Positions 17,121 through 26,168 of a DNA stretch of 64,000 bases are shown piece by piece. The DNA comes from Hyphomicrobiales bacterium (GTDB lineage Bacteria; Pseudomonadota; Alphaproteobacteria; Rhizobiales; Methyloligellaceae). A model generated the notes under the pieces. It worked only from the letters and a program-made list of their open reading frames with translations. It did not search any database and had not been told where the DNA came from. Both the position numbers and the translations under genes were made by a program. The stretch's first letter is position 1. Each line of letters begins with the position of its first letter. Location: positions 1 to 64,000 of the forward strand of contig JANQLP010000253.1 in NCBI GenBank assembly GCA_028280515.1, in the 5' to 3' direction.

Positions 17121-17858
17121 TCAGTCAGTTTTGCGCGGCTCCATCGCATAGCGGCGGTAGAGAATCGCGGCAAAAACGAATCCCATGACAACTGTGCTAA
17201 ACGCGAACTGCCACACCAGTGTGAAACCCATGACAAACAGCACCGACCCGGCGATGAGTATGAAGCCGGTCCACAGGGCGCCGGCAGTAGCGCCGGAGCG
17301 AGCGCGCGCCTCCATCAACAGGACCAAAAGGTTCAGAAGCACATGCGCCGCGGCGAGGGGCCACCACTCTTCGCGGAACGTCTCATCGATCAAAGGTCCG
17401 CCATAGGCGACCATATTGCCGATGAGCATGGGATGAGACAGCACATTGAATGGAAAAGACGTCACGCGTTTCGCCGGAATGCCGCCCAGTTCGAAACCGT
17501 AATAGGTCCGGTCGGGCCCGAGAGCGCGGAACGCGGAGATGTTGAGGGCGAAACCTGCCGCCGTCACGACAAGGGACAGGGCGTTGGGCGACACGGACCA
17601 GAGCACGAACCCAAGGGCGATCAGCGACACGGTCTTGAGCACCATCGAATCGCGCTTGAAGCGTTCGAGCGGAACGCGCCGCCAAAAGAAGGCGAGGGCG
17701 TAAACGAGATAGTACCAGAAGCTCAAGGCATAGACGGAAAGGCCCCACTCTCCGGCGGCATAGGAGATCGCAAGGATCGCGGCAACGAACAGAGCGGTGG
17801 CAATGGAGAAGGCATCGGGCGCGGACGATGGTTTCGACGTTGTCGTGTCTCGTTCCAT
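17121..17858 (-). CDS. PEMT/ICMT-like membrane methyltransferase
   Basis: A 245-residue polytopic membrane protein with about six helices. The region RALGPDRTYYGFELGG...VTSFPFNVLSHPMLIGNMV and the later LLNLLVLLMEAR fit the phospholipid methyltransferase/isoprenylcysteine methyltransferase superfamily, which binds SAM at the membrane surface through the HP and E residues. It may methylate a phospholipid headgroup or another lipid. It leads a two-gene operon with the possible oxygenase (16265-17107). The start at 17858 is in a region with no strong ribosome binding site, so it is only likely. Confidence 0.75.
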   Translation of the reverse strand: MERDTTTSKPSSAPDAFSIATALFVAAILAISYAAGEWGLSVYALSFWYYLVYALAFFWRRVPLERFKRDSMVLKTVSLIALGFVLWSVSPNALSLVVTAAGFALNISAFRALGPDRTYYGFELGGIPAKRVTSFPFNVLSHPMLIGNMVAYGGPLIDETFREEWWPLAAAHVLLNLLVLLMEARARSGATAGALWTGFILIAGSVLFVMGFTLVWQFAFSTVVMGFVFAAILYRRYAMEPRKTD

Positions 17859-18019
17859 CCCTCAAGCACTCCTGCCATCCCCGTCGCGTATCGCGCGGGA
17901 TGTTACAGCGTGCGTATATCGTGACGATAGTGTGCTGGGCCAAATGCTGCGCCTTGCAAATGCGATTGGGACAATGCGATTGGGACTGGGCCGCAATTAA
18001 GAGTTGCTCGTGTCTCCCT

Positions 18020-18810
18020 TCCCCCGTCATTCCCGCTCCCACCTGCGCGGGGGCAGGCTTCAGCCTGGCCGTTTTCTCATTCGTCATTTCGGCGAACGCC
18101 GGAATCCAGAGCAGACGTACCACATGCGACGCTCCTGAACTCTGGATCCCGGATCGCGCGGCGGATCGCGGGACCGGGCATGTCGACCCACAAGGCCGCC
18201 GCTTGTCCGGGACGACGGTTTTTGTGGTCTTGCCGCACCATCGTCATTCCGGCGAAAGCCGGAATCCAGTGCAGACGTGCCACACGCGACGTCCCTGAAT
18301 TCTGGATCCCGGATCGCAGGCCGGTTCGAACGCCGCGCCACACTTGTTCCCGAGGCCCGCCGTCGTCCGGGATGACGGTTTTTGTGGTCTAACCGCACCA
18401 TCGTCATTCCGGCGAAGGCCGGAATCCAGAGCGGACGTGCCACACGCAACGCCGCTTAATTCTGGATCCCGGATCGCGCGGCGCGCGTACTGTCCGGGAT
18501 GACGTAGACGAGGTTTCGTCTGGCCTTAAGTCCGTCATTACCGGATACCCGCCTACGCGGGCACAGGCGTGTCCCGGTGATCCATGCCGTGACCCCACCG
18601 CACGATGAACCGCCAGCGGAATGGGCCCCCGGACTTAATCCGCGGGTGACGGAAACGAGTGCGTCTGTACGGATGCCTTCCCCCGTCATTCCGGCGAACG
18701 CCTGCGCCCGGCAGGCTTCAGCCGGAATCCAGGGCGGCTTCGCCCCTCTTTGCGCTGGATCCCGGATCACGTGGCGCGCGTTCCGCGCCCACTGTCCGGG
18801 ATGACGTAAA
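18020..18810. repeat. palindromic repeat field with three tandem 160-bp units
   Basis: Three units whose left arms (CGTCATTYCGGCGAA) begin at 18082, 18242 and 18402 are spaced exactly 160 bases apart. Each has CCGGAATCCAG, then a spacer with GCAGACGTRCCACA or similar, then TCTGGATCCCGGATCG and finally GTCCGGGAYGACG followed by a T tract. A diverged left-arm copy starts near 18024 and another full copy lies at 18684-18810. The arms GTCATTCCGG and CCGGGATGAC are partly complementary, so each unit can form a long hairpin. The family is the same as at 2640-3060. Open frames here are artefacts. Confidence 0.8.
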
Positions 18811-19259
18811 TCGTGTGACTGCCGCTCCCGGTCGGGATGACGGTTCAGCACGTCCGCGTGTCATTTACGAAGAAGCCATCGACATCGCGGTCGTCGCTGA
18901 AGCGGCCGTCATAACCGACGGAGGAACGCAAATGTAGCTTCTCAGCAGAAAACCCTACCAATAGGTGCTGCCTTTTCATTGTATTCGCGTATTTGGTGTA
19001 GTTTCTATTGGATCAAAGACGGATTTATCCACAAATTATTTGAAAGTACATTCATCAAGAATTATTGAGCATATCTGTTCTTTCCGAACGCACCACCAGG
19101 CCGCAAGGCCGCGCCCACAATTTTTACCGTTTAGACGAACCGTTCCGCCTTTTGAGGCGACGAACGACTGAACACTCACAACGCTTGAGACCGCCTTTGC
19201 CGGTCGATGGAAGGATTTGCCGTAGACCTGACTGACAACTTGATCAGAGAGGAAAAAGA
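18811..19259. other. AT-rich intergenic region upstream of the monooxygenase gene
   Basis: A 449-base stretch without a credible gene. It is distinctly AT-rich from 18960 to 19080, and includes one exact DnaA-box sequence TTATCCACA at 19025-19033, which alone does not indicate an origin. The promoter of the monooxygenase gene is likely here. The ribosome binding site for that gene, GAGAGGAAA, is at about 19247-19255. Confidence 0.4.
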
Positions 19260-20738
19260 GTGATCAAAACACCCATCCTCATTGTCGGGGCCGGACCGAC
19301 CGGGCTCATGCTGTCGGCGCAACTGCATCGGTACAGCGCACCGCACACGATCATCGACCGCAAAGAGGGTATCACAACGCTGAGTAAGGCCCTTGCGGTG
19401 CAGGCGCGGACCCTGGAGCAGTACCGCCAACTCGGAATCGCCGATGCCGCGACACGGGAGGGGTTTGTCGCGCAGAACGTCCGGTTTCTCATAAAAGGGC
19501 GAAGCAGAGCGCTGATCCAGTTCGGAGAGATCGGCGCCGGTCTCAGCCCGTATCCTTATCTGTTCATCCTGGAGCAGGCCCGCAATGAGGCGCTCTTGCG
19601 TGATTACATCGTATCGCGGCGCGGTTCCGTCGGTTGGTCGACAGAACTGGTGGATGTGAGAAAGAACGGCACGGGGTACGCGGGCACGCTGAAGCGCAGC
19701 GACGGAAACACCGAAGAATTCGAGTGCCAATATCTGGTCGGCTGTGGCGGCGCTCACAGTCCCGTGCGCCATTTCCTGGATATGCCGTTCAAGGGCGGCA
19801 CCAACGAACAGCACTTCTTCGTCGCCGATGTGACCATCGAACTGAACGTCGAGAAGCAGGGTCTGCTGCTCGCCATCAACCAGAAGGAATTTCTCGGCTT
19901 CTTCCCGATGTCCGGGGACAACCAGTATCGGGTGATCGGCATACTGCCGCCTTCCGTGAAAGATCCTGCAGATTTCCCGTTCGATGCGCTGGCGGCGCAC
20001 ATTCATGAAGTGCTGGACATTCCGGCGAAGATCACCGGCCACGCCTGGTACTCCGGTTATCGCGTGCACCACCGCATCACGGACAGTTTCCAGTCCGGTA
20101 ATGCGTTTCTCGCCGGAGACGCCGCCCACATACACAGCCCGGCGGGCGGGCAGGGCATGAACACAGGCCTCGGAGACGCGGTCAATCTGGGCTGGAAACT
20201 CGCCGCTGTCGTCAACGGCTGGGCGGACGCGAAGATCCTGGCCTCCTACAACGAGGAACGCCGCCCGTTCGGCGTGCAACTCGTCCACACCACCGACCGG
20301 GCGTTCGGTGTGATGGTCTCCCCGTCATGGGCTGCCCGGCAGTTTCGCACGCGGGTGTTGCCGGTCTTGCTCGGCGCGGTCCTGAAGTTCAAACCGCTGC
20401 GCCGCATGATGTTCAGGACAATCTCCCAAACGCGCATCTCTTACCGGGGGAGTTCGCTCAGCGACGGGTCGGGGTCGAGCGCCTTGCGCAGCGGCGACCG
20501 GTTTCCATGGTTCGAATGGGACGGCGGGAACAGCTTCAACTGGCTGTCCGACGTCGGCTACGTCATGCTCCGCCTCGGTCAAGCGGTCGGCGTGAATATT
20601 CCGGGCTGGAGCGGGCCCGTTGTGCACGTTGCAGTCACCGGGTCGGCTGCGGACGCCGCGGTCCGCGCCGGCCTGCCGGCGAATGGTGTCGTCATTGTCC
20701 GTCCTGACATGCATGTGGCCAAAGTGATCACACATTGA
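19260..20738 (+). CDS. FAD-dependent aromatic-ring monooxygenase-like protein
   Basis: A 492-residue group A flavoprotein. The Rossmann motif ILIVGAGPTGLMLSAQL is at residues 6-22, the NADPH/FAD DG-like segment reads LVGCGGAHSPVR at about 160, and the second FAD motif is AFLAGDAAHIHSPAGGQGMN (about 282-301), typical of PheA/TfdB/UbiH-like hydroxylases. The C-terminal region (about 420-490) is thioredoxin-like, as in phenol hydroxylase relatives. The start is a GTG with GAGAGG upstream. It would hydroxylate an aromatic substrate; the substrate is not evident and no ring-cleavage genes are adjacent. Confidence 0.85.
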   Translation: MIKTPILIVGAGPTGLMLSAQLHRYSAPHTIIDRKEGITTLSKALAVQARTLEQYRQLGIADAATREGFVAQNVRFLIKGRSRALIQFGEIGAGLSPYPYLFILEQARNEALLRDYIVSRRGSVGWSTELVDVRKNGTGYAGTLKRSDGNTEEFECQYLVGCGGAHSPVRHFLDMPFKGGTNEQHFFVADVTIELNVEKQGLLLAINQKEFLGFFPMSGDNQYRVIGILPPSVKDPADFPFDALAAHIHEVLDIPAKITGHAWYSGYRVHHRITDSFQSGNAFLAGDAAHIHSPAGGQGMNTGLGDAVNLGWKLAAVVNGWADAKILASYNEERRPFGVQLVHTTDRAFGVMVSPSWAARQFRTRVLPVLLGAVLKFKPLRRMMFRTISQTRISYRGSSLSDGSGSSALRSGDRFPWFEWDGGNSFNWLSDVGYVMLRLGQAVGVNIPGWSGPVVHVAVTGSAADAAVRAGLPANGVVIVRPDMHVAKVITH

Positions 20739-20747
20739 GTGCCGCAT

Positions 20748-21209
20748 TCACGGTATCGGTTTGTCCTCATGAGCCCGTTCGAACAGATGGACGGTGGCGC
20801 AAAGCGCAAAGCAGACCATGCTGGCGATCCACCCCCAGTAGCCCGTCTCATAGCCCGTGACAGGCCGGGCGAGCCCCGCTTCGTTGGAAATGACGGTCTT
20901 GGCAAAAAAGAACGAAACCGCCAGTGCGAGTGCTGCATACGCCAGCAGAGCCGGAATGATGCGCGGTACGCTGAAATACCGCCAGTCCGGGCGGATCATG
21001 CCTGCCCAACCGAGGAACAACAACGGGTTTGCGAGCCACGTCGCGTTGGCGCCGCCGGACCCGGCCAGAATCCAGCCGAACAAAAGCGTGACCCAGGCCG
21101 GCCAGTCGCTACAGCCCGTCGGCACGCAAAAGGTGTTGAACGGCAGGCAGACGATGTAGAGCACGAGGCTCAGACCAAGCAGCTTCTCGGAAAGGCTCAG
21201 GTCAGGCAT
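20748..21209 (-). CDS. hypothetical four-helix membrane protein
   Basis: A 153-residue integral membrane protein with helices near residues 9-28, 37-58, 77-100 and 125-145. It has the short polar motif FNTFCVPTGCSDWP in the first loop and ends in a basic, charged tail. I place the start at 21209 because the hydrophobic protein opens with MPDLSLSEKLLGL; the frame upstream is not protein-like. I do not recognise a family. It converges on the monooxygenase gene with a nine-base gap. Confidence 0.6.
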   Translation of the reverse strand: MPDLSLSEKLLGLSLVLYIVCLPFNTFCVPTGCSDWPAWVTLLFGWILAGSGGANATWLANPLLFLGWAGMIRPDWRYFSVPRIIPALLAYAALALAVSFFFAKTVISNEAGLARPVTGYETGYWGWIASMVCFALCATVHLFERAHEDKPIP

Positions 21210-21508
21210 GGGGTTCTCGCGCTGCACATCGGCCACACCACGGGTTTGGATCCGACTTAGATAAGAACGCGCGGCCGCGAGGGGAAGAGTGCGTCGGTCG
21301 AGACCGCAGACTATCTCCACCGCGCGCAACGCAATTCGGGCCGACGTGGCGTTGCCAGGCGGGCGTGCCCCAGCGATAGACCATGTGGTACTGGCGGGCC
21401 TGCTGTTCACGGCAGGTTAAGATTAACCGGCGATCCTCAACCTCAGGATGTGATCGGATTTTCTCACAACCCTGCACGAGTGGAGACAAAAAGGGCACCC
21501 ATTCAGCG

Positions 21509-22489
21509 ATGACGGCACAACAGCACTCCCTGAACATCGACCTGCAAGGTCGTCCGGGCGAAGCGTTCCTCGTGATGCATAACGATGTGGTCAAGACCGT
21601 TAAAAGGGCCGTATTGCCTTACCGCTTTGAAATTGTCGTCACGGCGCAAGGCGTCCAGCTCAATGGCGACGATGTCGCTGTCCTCGTTGCTTCGCGGGTG
21701 CTGGAGCGCATTCTTCGCAAGGCCGGGGGACCGGATACAGCGGATGTGGCGTCGAAGGGCGCGCTTGTCTCCGGAGTCATCGCAAACACGCTCAGAATGG
21801 ACCTTGCGTTTCGTCTGGAGGGCGTGTCGTTCCCCGTGACCCCAATGTCGTTCAGCCAGGTTGCTTTCATGCGCGCGCTGCGAGATCCGAGCCAGCAACT
21901 CATTATCGGCATAGGTCCGACGGGAACCGGGAAAACTCATCTGGCGATTGCCGCAGCGCTCAATCAGCTTGCGGAAGAGAAGGTCAAGCACATTGTTATT
22001 ACCCGGCCGCATGTGGTGATGGAGGGCGAGGTGCTGACGCCGGCCATGCGCCAGGAGCTGGAGAGCGACAGCCAGTTCGATTTCTTCAGCGATATCCTGC
22101 GTGATCTGATCGGCTATCAACGCTTCGCCCAACTAGTCGAGCAACGCAAGCTGGAGCTGGTTCCGCTGGGCCATATCCGTGGCAGAACATTCAACGACAC
22201 ATTCATCATCCTCGACGAAGCGCAGAACATGACGGTCCGCAAGATGCGGATGGCCGTGACCCGGATCGGACGGGCGTCCCGCATGGTGGTGACCGGCGAT
22301 CCGACCCATGTCGACCTGCGCGGCGACGAACCATCCGGTCTCGTTCATCTCCTCAATCTGCTGGAGGGCACGGAGATCGCCCGGATTCATCGGTTCGAGA
22401 GCACCCAAATCATCCGCAACAACCTGGTTGCCCGTCTGGAAGAGCTCTACTCAGGTCAGCAGGACAGCAGCCAGGCCTTCGCCGCATAA
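21509..22489 (+). CDS. phoH: PhoH-family ATPase
   Basis: A 326-residue cytoplasmic ATPase. The N-terminal 100 residues are a KH-like/N-terminal PhoH segment (VQLNGDDVAVLVASRVLERIL), and the PhoH nucleotide-binding domain spans about 120-315, with Walker A GIGPTGTGKTHLAIA, ITRPHVVMEGE, Walker B TFIILDEAQNMT and sensor VVTGDPTHVDL. PhoH (YbeZ) proteins link RNA processing and ribosome maturation, usually beside ybeY; no ybeY is adjacent here, so this may be a stand-alone copy. The ATG at 21509 has AAGGG about 15 bases upstream, a long spacing. Confidence 0.9.
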   Translation: MTAQQHSLNIDLQGRPGEAFLVMHNDVVKTVKRAVLPYRFEIVVTAQGVQLNGDDVAVLVASRVLERILRKAGGPDTADVASKGALVSGVIANTLRMDLAFRLEGVSFPVTPMSFSQVAFMRALRDPSQQLIIGIGPTGTGKTHLAIAAALNQLAEEKVKHIVITRPHVVMEGEVLTPAMRQELESDSQFDFFSDILRDLIGYQRFAQLVEQRKLELVPLGHIRGRTFNDTFIILDEAQNMTVRKMRMAVTRIGRASRMVVTGDPTHVDLRGDEPSGLVHLLNLLEGTEIARIHRFESTQIIRNNLVARLEELYSGQQDSSQAFAA

Positions 22490-22713
22490 GGTCGCATAAG
22501 GCTGTACCTCCAACCATTTGTGATTCAGATCCGGATGCCGCCGGAAGCACGCATGGCGCCCAACCTAGTTGCCTGGACGGGCCCGCAAAGGTGCATTTGA
22601 TTGGGCAACCTATGCGGCATAGACTCCGGCGCGAGCGGACCCATCACCCCGGTGTGTCCGGCGACCTTCACAACACGGCAACTTCGGCCAGCCAGGAAGA
22701 ACCAGGAGCGCCA

Positions 22714-23259
22714 ATGTTACTCGATACCCCGATTTGTGAGTTTGGCTGGAAAGGCCCGGAATTCACATTGAATGACCCCGACGGAACGGCCTTCACCATG
22801 TCTGATCATCTTACGGACAAGGGGCTGTTGATCATGTTCATCTGCAATCATTGCCCCTATGTGAAAACAGTTGCCGACCGGCTCGCCAGCGACGCGAAAC
22901 TGCTCATGGACGAGGGGATCGGCGTCCTCGCCGTCATGTCCAATGACTATCGGCAGAAACCGGCCGATAGCCCGGAGAACATGAAGCTGTTTGCGGCCGA
23001 GCATGGTTTTCCGTTCCCCTATCTCGTCGACGAGGACCAGAGCGTCGGCAAGGCCTATGGCGCGGTGTGCACACCGGACTTCTTCGGATTCAACAAGGAT
23101 GGCGGGCTTCAGTATCGCGGGCGTCTCGACAGTGCCGGGATGAATGACCCCGAAGGGCGGACGCCTGAACTCGTGAACGCCATGCGCCAGATTGTGGAAA
23201 CCGGAGATGGTCCGCGCGAACAACACCCCAGCATGGGCTGCTCGATCAAATGGAGCTAG
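22714..23259 (+). CDS. thioredoxin-fold redox protein (AhpC/TSA-like)
   Basis: A 181-residue protein opening with FGWKGPEFTLNDPDG, then ICNHCPYVKT with a C-x-x-C pair at about residues 45-48, PENMKLFAAEHGFPFPYLVDE and PDFFGFNKDG. This is the widespread 'thioredoxin family protein' of about 185 residues related to peroxiredoxins and TlpA; the conserved tail SMGCSIKW is also present. No signal peptide is seen, so it is cytoplasmic and reduces disulfides or peroxides. The start at 22714 has AGGAG upstream, which rules out the longer frame from 22591. Confidence 0.85.
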   Translation: MLLDTPICEFGWKGPEFTLNDPDGTAFTMSDHLTDKGLLIMFICNHCPYVKTVADRLASDAKLLMDEGIGVLAVMSNDYRQKPADSPENMKLFAAEHGFPFPYLVDEDQSVGKAYGAVCTPDFFGFNKDGGLQYRGRLDSAGMNDPEGRTPELVNAMRQIVETGDGPREQHPSMGCSIKWS

Positions 23260-23305
23260 GCGCCTCAACAGGGAGCCTGTTCAAACAACATGAGGAACGC
23301 GCTCC

Positions 23306-24253
23306 ATGATTGGCTCTGCGCGCTCTGGTGCCCGTGTCTCTGAAACCGCTGTACGAAACCTGGTGGCGCAGTGGTTTGCGATTGCATGCATCCACGCGAC
23401 GTTATGTGCGTTCTTGGTTTCGGGATTTGCGGGTATTGCGGCTGCGTCACCGGAGACTGTGCAGTTTACCAGTGCGGACGCGCAACGAACCAAGCTCAGC
23501 GGGCGCCTTCTCAAACCAAAGGGCGCGGGTCCTTTCAGTGCCGTCGTCATGCTGCACGGCTGTTCCGGCATGTGGACCAGGTCGGGCAAACTGAAGAAAC
23601 GGCCGGCATTCTGGTCAAAATGGCTCGTGCGGCAGGGCTATCTGGTGTTGCTGGCCGACAGTTTTCGCCCGCGGGGTCTCGGTTCCATCTGCAAAATCAG
23701 GAACCGTCCTGTGAAACCGGACAGGGAGCGACCCTATGATGTCTATGGCGCGCTGCAGTATCTGCAGTCACGGCCGGATGTAAGACCCGACCGGATCGCC
23801 CTCATGGGCTGGTCAAATGGCGCCATGTCCATGTTGTGGGCAATACGAGACGGTGCACGGGCCAGGCCCGCCAATCTGCCGTATGACTTTCGGGTGGCCA
23901 TCGGCTTTTATCCCGGGTGCGTCAAGGTCGCGAAGACTGCTTATGCGACATCGATACCCGTCCTGCTCCAACTGGGGGGCGCCGACGACTGGACGCGGCC
24001 CGGCCCCTGCCTCGAACTCGTCGCGCGCGCGAATGGAAGAGGTGCGAAGATGCGGGCGGACGTCCATCCCGGTGCCTATCACAGCTTCGACCACCCCACC
24101 TCGAAAGCCCGGGTGATCACGACCCGAAACAGCGTTTACAAGACAGGGTCCAAACGCGTTCATGTAGGCCGCAATTCGAAGGCTCGGGCGGCGGCAATCG
24201 CCAATGTGGACGCCTATCTCAGCCACATGCTCAAATCTGAGTCTTCGAGATAG
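23306..24253 (+). CDS. exported dienelactone-hydrolase-like esterase
   Basis: A 315-residue alpha/beta hydrolase. A hydrophobic segment at about residues 25-48 (ending IAAASPE) acts as signal peptide. The fold shows AVVMLHGCSGMW (oxyanion region), the nucleophile elbow MGWSNGAM with Ser at about 168, an acidic residue in LGGADDWTRP and the catalytic His in YHSFDHP. It is longer than cytoplasmic dienelactone hydrolases because of the leader. The natural substrate is unknown. The thioredoxin-fold gene is 46 bases upstream on the same strand. Confidence 0.8.
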   Translation: MIGSARSGARVSETAVRNLVAQWFAIACIHATLCAFLVSGFAGIAAASPETVQFTSADAQRTKLSGRLLKPKGAGPFSAVVMLHGCSGMWTRSGKLKKRPAFWSKWLVRQGYLVLLADSFRPRGLGSICKIRNRPVKPDRERPYDVYGALQYLQSRPDVRPDRIALMGWSNGAMSMLWAIRDGARARPANLPYDFRVAIGFYPGCVKVAKTAYATSIPVLLQLGGADDWTRPGPCLELVARANGRGAKMRADVHPGAYHSFDHPTSKARVITTRNSVYKTGSKRVHVGRNSKARAAAIANVDAYLSHMLKSESSR

Positions 24254-24287
24254 CGCTGCGAGCAGTAATGTTTAAGAAGGGAGGGCA

Positions 24288-24716
24288 ATGACCGGTTACA
24301 TCGATCCGACCAGGGAGACGTTTGCCGCATTCCGCGAGAACGACCGCGACGGGCCGGTCCATATGCTGAACCTCGTGCGGTTGCGCGAAAGGGCAGCCTA
24401 TCCGGACGGGCGTGAGGCAACCGGTGCGGAGGCCTATGCGGCTTACGGGCGCGAAAGCGAACCGGTCTTCGCCCGCCTCGGCGGCCGGATTGTCTGGCAG
24501 GGTCGGTTCGAGCTGACGCTGATCGGACCGGGAGAAGAACACTGGGATCATTGCTTCATCGCCGAGTATCCGTCCGTCGCCGCGTTCGTCGACATGATCC
24601 GAGACCCTGTCTATCGTGAGGCGGTGAAGCACCGGCAGGCAGCGGTGAAGGACTCGCGGTTGATCCGGACGACACCACTGGCCGCGGGCCGCGGCTTCGG
24701 ACAGGTGCCCAAGTAG
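24288..24716 (+). CDS. DUF1330-family protein
   Basis: A 142-residue cytoplasmic protein of the ferredoxin-like dimeric alpha/beta barrel group. The DUF1330 signature is GPVHMLNLVRLRERAAYPDG near residue 20, GAEAYAAYG, GGRIVWQG and the FIAEYPSVAAFVDMIRDPVY helix at about 88-108. The family has no firmly established activity. The ribosome binding site is AAGGGAGG, six bases before the ATG, and the esterase gene ends 34 bases upstream, so the two may be cotranscribed. Confidence 0.85.
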   Translation: MTGYIDPTRETFAAFRENDRDGPVHMLNLVRLRERAAYPDGREATGAEAYAAYGRESEPVFARLGGRIVWQGRFELTLIGPGEEHWDHCFIAEYPSVAAFVDMIRDPVYREAVKHRQAAVKDSRLIRTTPLAAGRGFGQVPK

Positions 24717-24850
24717 GGACCCACATCAGTTGTGTCATGTCCGCCGATCATGTCACTTTTTTGAACCTGTTCGACGAACAGGCAACCTGCTAACGTGTTC
24801 ATGTGGCGTCATTTTTTTGAATTGTCCGCGTGACACGAAAGGGCCCCCTC

Positions 24851-26125
24851 ATGCCTTCAAAAAAAGCTCCGGCACAGACAGCCTACCTCGCAGGTAAGTG
24901 GCTGCCATCCGATCAGGCCACTCTCGATGCCTGGTTGGAAAAGATCATGGCGAAAGCCGAGAAGGATACCGGCGACCTTCTTCCCGTCGTCCAGGATCTC
25001 AAAACACTGATTGAGACAGATGCGAAAGCCTACATGTTCTTTACGCAGATGTTCGACGACGTACCGTCGGGCCGCAAGAAGTCTCCGACCGGCAAAATGC
25101 AGGTGCGCGACTACGAGCACATGCTCAGGCTGTTCAACACAATCATGACCCATGCGCCGGAATTCAACGAGTCCGGCCTTGTCGGCTTCCCTTTCAACGC
25201 CATCCTCGACTGGTCGATGGCAAACATAGGTGGCTGGGGCGGGTTTCTGGACGAGAAAATTGATGCTCATCTGCGGGCGATGCTGAACGAGTGGGGCGTC
25301 TTCCTGCAATCCCCGGAAAGCGCGTCCGTCCTCAATGATGATCCAAAGACCGGCTGGTTCGGCGCAGATGCTCAAAAGGCCATGCCGACATTTGTCGACG
25401 ACTTTATTTGCGACCCGTCGCTTCCCCATCATGGATTCAGATCATGGGATGATTTCTTCACCAGGCGCTTCCGGGAGGGGGTGCGGCCGATTGCCGAACC
25501 CGACAATGACGCCATCGTCGTAAATGCGTGTGAGTCGGCACCCTATCGCGTGGCGGAGGGCGTGAAACTGCGCGACAGGTTCTGGATCAAGGCCCAGCCC
25601 TACGCATTGCAGTTCATGCTGGATAACGACCCGTACGTGGACCACTTTGTCGGCGGGACGGTTTATCAGGCCTTTCTCAGTGCGCTGAGCTACCACCGCT
25701 GGCACGCACCGGTGTCGGGCCGCGTGGTCAAGACGCGTGTCGTCAATGGCACCTACTATTCCGAGACGCTGGCTGAAGGCCTCGACCCGTCGGGACCGAA
25801 CGAGTCCCAGGGCTATATCGCAGAAGTCGCCACCCGCGGCCTGATCTTCATCGAGGCGGACAATCCGGATATCGGACTGATGTGCTTCGTGGGGATCGGC
25901 ATGTCGGAGGTCTCGACATGCGACATCACCGTTTTCCAGGGCCAGCACGTCAAGAAAGGCGACCAGATCGGCATGTTCCACTTTGGCGGATCGACCCATT
26001 GCCTTGTGTTCGCACCCGATGTCTCGATCGAGTTCAATCTGCACGGGCAAACACCCGGCCTCGACAGCTCGAACATCCTGGTCAACGCGCATATCGCAAC
26101 GGTCGGACCGCGAAAGCCGAAGTAA
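24851..26125 (+). CDS. PsiD-like / phosphatidylserine-decarboxylase-family proenzyme
   Basis: A 424-residue pyruvoyl-type decarboxylase. The N-terminal 180 residues match the extra helical domain that precedes the catalytic part in the long, PsiD-like members (AWLEKIMAKAEKD, LRDRF later). The catalytic half has WDDFFTRRFREGVRPI, SYHRWHAPVSGRVV and the self-cleavage motif FGGSTHCLVF at about 383-392, where the chain breaks before Ser to make the pyruvoyl group. Long members may decarboxylate free aromatic amino acids rather than phosphatidylserine. The ATG at 24851 has GAAAGGG upstream. A basic-amino-acid-type antiporter gene lies just downstream in reverse. Confidence 0.85.
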   Translation: MPSKKAPAQTAYLAGKWLPSDQATLDAWLEKIMAKAEKDTGDLLPVVQDLKTLIETDAKAYMFFTQMFDDVPSGRKKSPTGKMQVRDYEHMLRLFNTIMTHAPEFNESGLVGFPFNAILDWSMANIGGWGGFLDEKIDAHLRAMLNEWGVFLQSPESASVLNDDPKTGWFGADAQKAMPTFVDDFICDPSLPHHGFRSWDDFFTRRFREGVRPIAEPDNDAIVVNACESAPYRVAEGVKLRDRFWIKAQPYALQFMLDNDPYVDHFVGGTVYQAFLSALSYHRWHAPVSGRVVKTRVVNGTYYSETLAEGLDPSGPNESQGYIAEVATRGLIFIEADNPDIGLMCFVGIGMSEVSTCDITVFQGQHVKKGDQIGMFHFGGSTHCLVFAPDVSIEFNLHGQTPGLDSSNILVNAHIATVGPRKPK

Positions 26126-26168
26126 GGTCACAAGACCGCCGAACGGTCCGGACCTACGTGCGGGTTGT

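Noticed and set aside
19025..19033. Exact DnaA-box sequence TTATCCACA
   Set aside because: A single 9-mer in an AT-rich region is expected by chance; there are no further boxes, AT cluster repeats or dnaA gene.
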